Below, one piece after another: positions 1 through 7,900 of a DNA stretch of 17,749 nt; within the stretch, counting starts at the first letter, position 1; the number at the start of each line of letters is the position of its first letter. Under the pieces are notes generated by a model. The model was not told the DNA's origin. It worked only from the letters and a program-made list of their open reading frames with translations, and ran no database searches. The position numbers were made by a program, and so were the translations under genes. The stretch covers positions 1 to 17,749 of the forward strand of contig JBJMLS010000011.1 in assembly GCA_045805185.1 (NCBI GenBank), in the 5' to 3' direction. Source of the stretch: JAHEYF01 sp045805185. Lineage in GTDB: Bacteria; Bacteroidota; Bacteroidia; B-17B0; Aurantibacillaceae.

Positions 1-1
1 A

Positions 2-1447
2 GGCTCAGATACATCCGGTCAGGCTTCGGCGCAATACGTTTATCCTTCGGCTACTTCTTATACCGCCACGCTGGTAGTAAGTAACAGCGCAGGATGTACC
101 GACTCACTGAAAAAAACGGTGAATGTAAAACAGGAAGTTCTTGCCGGTTTTAATTATACAAACGCCTGTTCAAATGCAGGTGTACAGTTTACCGATAACA
201 CCATTGCTCCGCTTCCTGTTAGTCAGCATACGCACACCTGGAATTTTAACGGCAGCAGCATAACGGGTATTAGCCCGGTGTATGCCTTTGGAATTGCCGG
301 AACCTTTCCTGTTTCCTTAACTGTAAACGGAACAAATGGATGCGTTTCAACGGTAACTAAAATGGTAAAGGTTTACAGTTCACCTGGTGCTTTATTTTCC
401 TCTCAGGATTTTTGCAAGAACGATACGATCGCGTTAAATAATCAAAGTTTCGGGAACCAGGCCATCACCGCCTGGAGCTGGAGCCTGGACAATTCTTTTT
501 TTTCCGCTTCACAGAATCCGCTTCTGAGTTCAGGAACAGCCGGGGTTCATGCATTAAGACTAACCCTAACCGATTCCACCGGCTGTAAAGATTCCATCAC
601 TAAAAACATAACAGTACATAATTTGCCAGTGCTTGACTTTTCTACTAATCCTTCGCTGTATTTGTATCCCTTCCAAAACATCACACTTATTTCTAATCAT
701 GCTACCGGTAATTCGTATAATTGGAGCGTCTCTAATGGATTCAGCTCAACCTTGAACTCACCTTCAGTAGTATTTACAGATACGGGGACATATACTGTTA
801 CACTTGTGTATGCCGACAGCAACAATTGCAAGAACACAAAGCAAAATATGCTTTCAGTAATTTCGCGCACTACCGATCTGGCTATTGTAGATCTTGTTAC
901 TTCTTTGCAGACGGATAACTTCTGTTCTGTTTCTGCTACACTGGTCAACACCGGGAAAGTTGTGATCAGCACTTTTAACCTTGAGCTGCTCGTACCTAAC
1001 TCCACTGTTATTAAAGAAACCTGGACAGGCACACTAAATCCCGGGAGTGCTGTCACGCATGATTTTCAGGCACAACCGTTCATTAAGGATGCAGGTAAAA
1101 GCGAATTCCTCTGTTCCGTGATACTCGACGTCAACGGAGCTCCGGATAACCGAAGGGATAATGACGAATATTGTGCGGCGATCACTACTTTAAACTCGCT
1201 TTATACCTTATTTCCTAATCCTGCAAATGATTATATTCATCTTCCCTTTGTTATTGGAAAAGAAACTAAAGTTAACATCGAGATCTTTGACCTGATCGGC
1301 AAGCTTGTGCTTTCGGAAGAGACAAGCTTTACAAACCCGGGACTCAACCTGCTGGGAGTTTCCATTGTAAGCCTGGAGAAAGGGTATTATACGTTCAGGG
1401 TCAGGATGAACAACAGGACATTCACTCAACGCTTTCTCAAGGATTAA
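2..1447 (+). CDS. PKD-repeat surface protein with T9SS type A sorting domain (5' truncated)
   Basis: The reading frame is open from the left edge of the window, so the N-terminus and signal peptide are missing; a GTG at 119 is only an internal codon. What remains is a run of PKD-like beta-sandwich units (about 2-130, 137-380, 385-625 and 628-865), recognisable by the recurring 'W-x-W/F' core strands and the spaced Gly-Cys-x-x-(S/T) near the end of each unit. A CARDB-like segment follows (about 870-1190). The last 80 or so residues (from about 1196) form a typical type A T9SS C-terminal domain: it starts with FPNPAND, then 'EIFDLIGKLV', then 'KGYYTFRV', and ends in a short basic tail. By family knowledge such proteins are exported to the cell surface or released through the type IX system and often act as adhesins or carry enzymes; no catalytic domain is visible in this part. 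The stop codon is one base from the next gene, so the two are probably co-transcribed. Confidence 0.85.
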   Translation, partial: GSDTSGQASAQYVYPSATSYTATLVVSNSAGCTDSLKKTVNVKQEVLAGFNYTNACSNAGVQFTDNTIAPLPVSQHTHTWNFNGSSITGISPVYAFGIAGTFPVSLTVNGTNGCVSTVTKMVKVYSSPGALFSSQDFCKNDTIALNNQSFGNQAITAWSWSLDNSFFSASQNPLLSSGTAGVHALRLTLTDSTGCKDSITKNITVHNLPVLDFSTNPSLYLYPFQNITLISNHATGNSYNWSVSNGFSSTLNSPSVVFTDTGTYTVTLVYADSNNCKNTKQNMLSVISRTTDLAIVDLVTSLQTDNFCSVSATLVNTGKVVISTFNLELLVPNSTVIKETWTGTLNPGSAVTHDFQAQPFIKDAGKSEFLCSVILDVNGAPDNRRDNDEYCAAITTLNSLYTLFPNPANDYIHLPFVIGKETKVNIEIFDLIGKLVLSEETSFTNPGLNLLGVSIVSLEKGYYTFRVRMNNRTFTQRFLKD

Positions 1448-1448
1448 T

Positions 1449-2030
1449 ATGCAACTGGTATTTGCAACAGCCAATAAGAACAAAGCCATCGAAGTAGAAA
1501 AACTTTTACCGGCTGAATTTGATATTCTCACGCTTACAGAAGTAAACATCAGAGAAGAAGTTCCGGAAACATCGCCCACTATCGAAGGAAATGCTTTACA
1601 AAAAGCAAGGTACGTTTATGCTAAAAGCGGCATTAATTGTTTCGCGGACGATACGGGCCTTGAAGTAGAAGCATTGAGTGGAGAACCCGGCGTTTACTCG
1701 GCGCGGTACGCAGGAGAGAAAAAAGACCCACAGGCAAATATGAATAAGCTGCTTTTAAAGCTGGAAAGCCAGGATAACCGCAAGGCACGGTTCAAAACAA
1801 TAATTGCACTGATAATTGAGGGTAGAGAACACCTGTTTGAGGGAATTATCGACGGGCAGATCGCAAGGACTCAGAAAGGCAGCAAGGGCTTTGGATATGA
1901 TCCGGTCTTTATTCCCGAAGGACAGGATAAAACCTTTGGAGAAATGGAACTGGAAGAAAAGAACCTGCACAGTCACCGTGCACGAGCAGTTAAAAAGCTG
2001 ATCGCCTTCCTGAATAATTTAGCGCAATAG
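1449..2030 (+). CDS. rdgB: XTP/dITP diphosphatase (RdgB/HAM1 family)
   Basis: A full-length 193-residue member of the RdgB/HAM1/Ham1p family, which hydrolyses non-canonical purine NTPs (dITP, ITP, XTP) to the monophosphate and pyrophosphate in the cytoplasm, keeping them out of DNA and RNA. The family motifs are in order: TANKNK near residue 7 (phosphate-binding TxNxxK), EGNA at 47-50, FADDTGLEVEAL at 65-76 with the catalytic acidic pair, SARYAG at 84-89, KGFGYDPVF at 146-154, and SHR at 175-177 near the C-terminus. The length matches the family. The ATG lies one base after the stop of the T9SS protein (TAA-T-ATG), which suggests translational coupling and shared transcription, though the two functions are unrelated. 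No transmembrane or signal segment is seen. Confidence 0.95.
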   Translation: MQLVFATANKNKAIEVEKLLPAEFDILTLTEVNIREEVPETSPTIEGNALQKARYVYAKSGINCFADDTGLEVEALSGEPGVYSARYAGEKKDPQANMNKLLLKLESQDNRKARFKTIIALIIEGREHLFEGIIDGQIARTQKGSKGFGYDPVFIPEGQDKTFGEMELEEKNLHSHRARAVKKLIAFLNNLAQ

Positions 2031-2112
2031 TTAATAAGTACGTTGATTTCTTCCTCTAACATTACAAGCAAGCGCAACTGAAGTCCCTAATTTTGTTAAC
2101 TGTCCCTTATCT

Positions 2113-2126
2113 CCTGAAAGTTCAGG
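2113..2126. promoter_or_regulatory. inverted repeat, possible operator
   Basis: CCTGAA-AG-TTCAGG is a perfect 6-base inverted repeat with a 2-base spacer. It directly abuts a TAATTTTG box at 2127-2134, 16 bases before the start of the tandem ligase gene. The position would suit a repressor site or a short 5' hairpin, but no regulator is known and such short palindromes can occur by chance. Confidence 0.3.
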
Positions 2127-2134
2127 TAATTTTG
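2127..2134 (+). promoter_or_regulatory. TAnnTTTG -7-like box upstream of tandem ligase gene
   Basis: TAATTTTG matches the Bacteroidota -7 consensus TAnnTTTG. It ends only 7 bases before the ATG at 2142, so transcription from it would give an almost leaderless mRNA. No good -33 TTG box lies 17-23 bases upstream. A second TAATTTTG at 2088-2095 would leave a leader of about 40 bases and is an equally possible promoter, also without a clear -33 element. Confidence 0.3.
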
Positions 2135-2141
2135 TAATGAT

Positions 2142-4820
2142 ATGAGCAAATTAAAAGTTGGAATTATTTTCGGTGGTCAGAGCAAGGAACGCGAGATCTC
2201 TTTTGCGGGTGGCCGTACCGTTTACGATAACCTGAATAAATCTTTATTTGAAGCAGTTCCTTTATTTATAGACAGCTTTGGAAACTTTGTACTACTGAAC
2301 TGGGAATATATTTACAAAGGCTCCATTCGTGATTTTTATCCTCCTGTTGAATTTCTCCCGCCGGGGAATTCAGAATTCCAGCTTTACGCAGAAAACCTTG
2401 GCGACCTGGATGAACCTGCTCAAAAAAAACTCATCGATCCGATCGGTAAAAAAGTTCTGCCTCATGAGTTAAAAACGATAATCGATTTTGCTTTTTTATG
2501 TCTTCATGGACCCTACGGCGAAGACGGACGGATCCAGGGTCTCCTGGAATATCACCATATTCCTTATTCCGGTTCAGGTATATTGCCCTCAGCCATTGGC
2601 ATCAATAAGAGCGTTCAGAAAAATTTAATGGTAAATGCCGGATTCAACAGTCCACCGTTCATTACTGTTAAGCGGGATACCTGGATCAGTGGCGACGCAA
2701 AGAGCGTTTGGGAAAAAGCAAAAAAAGAAATTGGCTTTCCAATGGTGATTAAGCCTGCCAACCAGGGATCTTCCATTGGCATAAGCATACTGCAGCATGA
2801 AGATCATTTCAGGTTCATGGAAGCAATTGAAAAAGCGCTTTTCACCAAATGGATCGATGCGGCGGAATGGAATAAGCTGAACCCTGAAGGAAAAGAAGAT
2901 TACATACGCGTGCTCACTGATATCCGTGAAGGAATAGGCATGCCTGTATCTATTGATGGAAAAATAGTATATGGGCCATCGGAACTTCTGGACCACCTCA
3001 ACAAACATGCTTCCGGTAAAGAAGGGTTTGTACTCGAGTCGCTGGATGGCGAAAGTACGGTAGTGATCGAAGGCTTTATTGAAGGGAAGGAATTTAGCTG
3101 CATTGTACTGGAAGATGAATCTGGCGGAGCCATAGCGCTGCCTCCGACTGAGATACGGAAAGGAAAAGAATTGTTTGACTACCGCAGCAAATATTTACCC
3201 GGACTATCGCGAAAAATAACACCCATCAATGTTCCGGATGAGCAGATCAATTCCATACGCAGCGAATGCGAGCGCTTGTTCTACGCATTGAATTTTGATG
3301 TTTATGCGCGTATCGATGGCTTTATCAGCAAGGATGGAAAGATCTTCCTGAACGATCCGAATACGACATCCGGAATGATGCCTTCCTCATTTTTCTTTCA
3401 CCAGGCGGCTGAGATCGGATTGAACCCTTCGCAATTCCTCACCTATATTATTCGTACTTCCCTTGCAAAACGGATCATTGATTCCAAAGGAAAAAAAAGC
3501 TACGATCACTTGTTGAATAAACTGGATGGGGCAATAGCAAAGGATAAGGCAACCAGGACCAATAAAATAAAAGTTGCAGTAATACTTGGCGGCTATAGCA
3601 GCGAACGACACATATCAGTGGAAAGCGGCAGGAATATTTATGAGAAGCTTGCCAGTTCGGAAAAATATCAGCCCGTTCCTGTTTTTTTAACGGGGAACAA
3701 CGAAGAACATATTCTTTACCAGATCCCGATTAATGCCTTACTGAAAGACAATGCCGATGATATCAGCGAAAAGATCAATTCATACAGCATTCACCCGGTA
3801 GTAAAAGAAATTATTGCGCGTTGTCATCTGATTACTGAAAAATATTCTTCTTCAGACAACCTGGCAAAACCTGAGCGCATTGATTATGCGGAGCTGGCAA
3901 AGCGCGTAAATGAAGTATTCATCGCGCTTCACGGACGGCCGGGCGAGGACGGCGCCATCCAGGAAAAACTGGATGCTGTGGGTTTGCCTTATAATGGCTC
4001 AGACCGTGAGAGCTCACAAATAACCATAGATAAATACCGCACCAATGAGATTTTGAAAGAAAACGGGTTTCTGGTCGCAGAACACCTACTGATCAGCAAG
4101 CAGAATTGGGAGCGGGATAAAAGCGGATTACAGGAAACACTGGTGAATACAATAAAGTTACCGTTCATTGCAAAACCGGTTGATGACGGATGCAGCAGCG
4201 CCGTAAAAAAGATAAAATCTCTGGAGGAGTTTGAAGCTTTTGCAAAGCTCATCTTCCGAAGCGCGGAAGAATTGGACCCGAAAGCTGCGGAAACACTGCA
4301 TATTCGTTCAAAGGAAGAATTTCCGCAAAAAAATGTGATCCTGGTGGAAGAGCTCATTTCAAAAAGAAATGCCAAACATTTCCTGGAGATCACCGGCGGC
4401 ATGCTAACCAGGTATAATTCCAAAGGAGATTTGGAATACGAAGTGTTTGAGGCGAGTGAAGCATTGAGCGGAGGGGATGTCCTTAGTCTCGAGGAGAAAT
4501 TTCTTGCGGGACAAGGTCAGAACATCACGCCTGCACGTTATTCGCGTGATCCGGAAGAACGAAGAAGAATTTCTGAGCAGGTCAAGCAAATTCTTGGAGA
4601 TGCGGCCCGGGTGTTGAAAGTAAGCGGTTATTGCCGCATCGATGCCTTTGTGCGTGTCTTCGATAAAGGCCGCTGTGAAGTTATTTTTATTGAAGTAAAT
4701 TCTTTACCAGGCATGACCCCTGCCACTTGTATTTTTCACCAGGCCGCGATCAACCATTACAAACCCTACGAGTTTATAGATACTATCCTTGATTTCGGAT
4801 TAAAGAGGAATGTTCAGTGA
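2142..4820 (+). CDS. tandem-duplicated D-Ala-D-Ala-ligase-type ATP-grasp protein
   Basis: This 892-residue protein holds two complete D-alanine-D-alanine ligase (Ddl) type units in one chain; ordinary Ddl is about 300-370 residues. Unit 1 spans about 3-440 and unit 2 about 474-890, joined by a short charged linker. Each has the Ddl N-domain start (GGQSKERE at 11-18; GGYSSERH at 483-490), the HGxxGEDG motif (122-129; 597-604), the ATP-grasp lysine (K204; K678), an acidic nucleotide-binding residue (E310; E736), the omega-loop lysine (K350; K786), RID (390-392; 832-834) and a metal-binding segment (D405/N407; E851/N853). Both units have inserts relative to E. coli DdlB, notably about 205-310 in unit 1 and 520-590 in unit 2. 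By family the reaction would be ATP-dependent ligation of two D-amino acids for peptidoglycan, in the cytoplasm, but the true substrate is not shown. Residue differences between the halves are described under findings. The ATG start gives an immediate N-domain strand. It is likely a single-gene unit. Confidence 0.88.
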   Translation: MSKLKVGIIFGGQSKEREISFAGGRTVYDNLNKSLFEAVPLFIDSFGNFVLLNWEYIYKGSIRDFYPPVEFLPPGNSEFQLYAENLGDLDEPAQKKLIDPIGKKVLPHELKTIIDFAFLCLHGPYGEDGRIQGLLEYHHIPYSGSGILPSAIGINKSVQKNLMVNAGFNSPPFITVKRDTWISGDAKSVWEKAKKEIGFPMVIKPANQGSSIGISILQHEDHFRFMEAIEKALFTKWIDAAEWNKLNPEGKEDYIRVLTDIREGIGMPVSIDGKIVYGPSELLDHLNKHASGKEGFVLESLDGESTVVIEGFIEGKEFSCIVLEDESGGAIALPPTEIRKGKELFDYRSKYLPGLSRKITPINVPDEQINSIRSECERLFYALNFDVYARIDGFISKDGKIFLNDPNTTSGMMPSSFFFHQAAEIGLNPSQFLTYIIRTSLAKRIIDSKGKKSYDHLLNKLDGAIAKDKATRTNKIKVAVILGGYSSERHISVESGRNIYEKLASSEKYQPVPVFLTGNNEEHILYQIPINALLKDNADDISEKINSYSIHPVVKEIIARCHLITEKYSSSDNLAKPERIDYAELAKRVNEVFIALHGRPGEDGAIQEKLDAVGLPYNGSDRESSQITIDKYRTNEILKENGFLVAEHLLISKQNWERDKSGLQETLVNTIKLPFIAKPVDDGCSSAVKKIKSLEEFEAFAKLIFRSAEELDPKAAETLHIRSKEEFPQKNVILVEELISKRNAKHFLEITGGMLTRYNSKGDLEYEVFEASEALSGGDVLSLEEKFLAGQGQNITPARYSRDPEERRRISEQVKQILGDAARVLKVSGYCRIDAFVRVFDKGRCEVIFIEVNSLPGMTPATCIFHQAAINHYKPYEFIDTILDFGLKRNVQ

Positions 4821-4897
4821 AATAAGAAAATTGAACCGTTCATCTGATAATTTTGTTGATTTATCGTTAACAATGAAATACTTAGGTTAGTAAAAGC

Positions 4898-4905
4898 TAT
4901 ATTTG
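4898..4905 (+). promoter_or_regulatory. TAnnTTTG -7-like box upstream of T9SS cassette
   Basis: TATATTTG fits the Bacteroidota -7 consensus and would give a 5' leader of about 60 bases before the ATG at 4971. A similar TAATTTTG lies at 4848-4855 with a TTG at 4831-4833, but their spacing of 14 bases is short. No convincing -33 element accompanies the 4898 box. The 150-base gap 4821-4970 is AT-rich and shows no terminator hairpin. Confidence 0.35.
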
Positions 4906-4970
4906 TCCCGAAACCTTTTTATGTTAATTTCCGTTAAACAGCAAGAATTTTGTAACCTTATCCTATTTGT

Positions 4971-7900
4971 ATGAAGAAATTATACGCTTTAGCCACTTCC
5001 TTAATTTTACTAGCCGGATCTCTTACCGCTCAGGATATTGGAGTAGTTAATATTACTTCTCCCTCTTCGGGCTGTTCGCTTACGAGCACAGAAAATGTAG
5101 TTGTAAAGATCTTCAATTACGGAACCAACATGAGTGGTGTGCCATTCAATGTTTCCTATACAATTAATGGTGGCGCAGCAGTAACTGATGTCGGCGTTGT
5201 CTTCGCGTCATTTCTTACCAACTCTACTGTAACATATACCGTAAGTACCCCGGCCAATCTTTCGGTTCCTGGTACTTACACGCTTACCGCGAGCGCAACA
5301 ACTGCAGGAGATATTAACATGACGAATGATGCCATCACTGGATACAATGTCACCAATAATGCGGCTTCCATTGGAGGTACCATTTCAGGAGGAGGCCACG
5401 CCTGCAAGAATTTAAACTCGGGATCACTTACCTTAAGTGGGAACACCGGCTCCATCCTTAACTGGGAATATTCTACAGATGGCGGCGCTACCTATATCAG
5501 CATTTCCAACACTTCCAACTCCCAATTCTACAATAACCTTTCTGTAAATACTGTGTACCGGGCCAAAGTACAAAATGCAAGTTGTCCCACTGCCTTTTCA
5601 ACGCTTGACTCTATTCAGATGGACCCCGTAACTGTTCCCGGATCTATTTCAGGAAGCACCACAGTATGTATCAGCGGCAATGCTGGGAATCTTACTTCAG
5701 TAGGCAAAACAGGAACGATCGTTAACTGGGAGTTCTCAACGAATGGTGGAGGAACCTGGACGGCAATAGCAAATTCCTTGAATACGCAACCCTATACGAA
5801 TGTTGTTGTAAATACGCTTTACCGGGCAGTCGTACAAAGCGGTGTCTGTGCTGTAGCTAATTCTTCCAATGGTACAATTACAGTTAGTCCGGTTACCGTC
5901 GCCGGTACCATTGCACCCGATACGCTTTACGCATGTGCAGGTGTGAATAACGGCACCATGACCCTATCCGGAAAGACCGGGGCAATATCCCGTTGGGAGT
6001 CTTCGATCAACGGCGGCGCCTCATGGTCGAATATTGTGAACGCTACAGTAAATCAAACCTATACAAACCTTGCGGTTAGTACTATTTACAGGAGTCTTGT
6101 GAAAAGCGGCGCTTGTCCAAGCAAATATTCGGATACCACACATGTCATCGTTAGCCCCGTTACAGTTCCCGGAACGCTTAGTTCAAATGCTACTGTTTGT
6201 AATGCAGCAAATGCCGGGACAATAACACTGGCAGGACAAACAGGAAATATAGTGAATTGGGAATCCTCTGTAAACGGTGGAGCCGTATGGACGCCAATTG
6301 CAAACACGACAACAACTGAGAATTATAACAACCTTACCACAACAACATTATACAGGGCCTCAGTGCAAAGCAACGGATGCAGCAGCGCTTATTCAGACAC
6401 GGTTACAATAAGTGTTGATTCAACTTCAGTTGGCGGAGTTACTTCTGCAGCCACAACTGTTTGTTCAGGTGCAAATGCAGGATCACTCAATCTTGCCGGA
6501 CAAACAGGAAGTGTGCAGCGCTGGGAATTTTCATCAGACGGAGGACTTACCTGGTCGCCGATCGCAAACATAACTACAAGCAACAATTACACGAATCTTA
6601 CCGGAACAACGATTTACCAGGCAATTGTACAAGAGGGTGTTTGTCCGGCAGACACTTCAACCCAGGTTACAATAAGTGTTGATTCCACAACCCTGGGAGG
6701 AAGCGTAACGCTAAGCGATACCGTATGCGCGGGCAACAACAATGGAACATTGAATTTATCGAGTCAAAGAGGAAACATCATGAGTTGGGAATATTCAACC
6801 GATGGCGGATTAACCTGGCTCAGCATTGCCAATGCAACCGCTTCTCAAAGCTTCAATAACCTGAATACAACTTCTATGTACCGCGCTTTGGTACAAAACG
6901 GCGTGTGTCCTTCTTCCTATTCCAGCTTTGCAACCATCACCACCGATCAACCGCCGGTAGCCGGCACTTTGTATGGTGGAGCAACCGTTTGCAGTGGCGC
7001 AAATGCCGGAACGCTTACACTTGTAGGGTCAGTCGGTCCCATCAACAACTGGGAATTTTCAACTGATGGTGGAGCAACCTGGAACGCTATTGCAAACACC
7101 ACTGCGTTTGAAAATTACACCAACCTTGTTACAACCACTCTTTACCAATCCATTGTTGGGAACGGAGCCTGCCCGAACGACACTTCGTCCATAGCAACCG
7201 TAAGTGTTGACGCTGTTTCAGTGGGCGGACTGATAACTGTTGATGATACCGTATGTGCGGGAGCAAATGCAGGAATGCTGAATCTGAATGGAAATACAGG
7301 TAACGTAGTTGAATGGCAGTTCTCCGTGGATAACGGAACAACCTGGATCGCTTTATCCAATATCACCACTTCACAGGGTTATTTAAATCTTAGCGCTACA
7401 ACTCAATACCGCTCACAAATTAAGAACGGGGTTTGCCCTGCAGCTTACTCAGGGCTTGGAACCATAACTGTTGACCAGGTCCCTGTTGCAGGAACGTTAT
7501 CAGGAGGAACGACTGTGTGTAGCGGAGCAAATGCGGGTGCAATTGCACTGAGCGGCTATTCAGGGAATGTGATCGACTGGCAGACCTCTACAGATGGCGG
7601 AGCAACATGGACGCCACTGGGAAGCACAGCGACAACACAGAATTACAGCAATCTTACTTCAACAACATCTTACCTTTCTATCGTAGGCTCGGGCGTATGC
7701 GCGAATGATACCTCATCCATTACAACAATTAATGTTGACTCGGTATCTGTGGGAGGAATGGTTACTGTCGATGATACCGTATGTGCCGGAGCGAATGCCG
7801 GGACGGTGAACCTGACAGGGAACACCGGAAGTGTGATCGACTGGCAATATTCTACTGATGGAGGTGTTTCCTGGATCTCTTTATCCAATACCACATCTTC

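Noticed and set aside
119..1447. Taking the GTG at 119 as the real start of the first gene
   Set aside because: The frame stays open to the left edge and encodes a PKD strand pattern there, so the gene begins outside the window.
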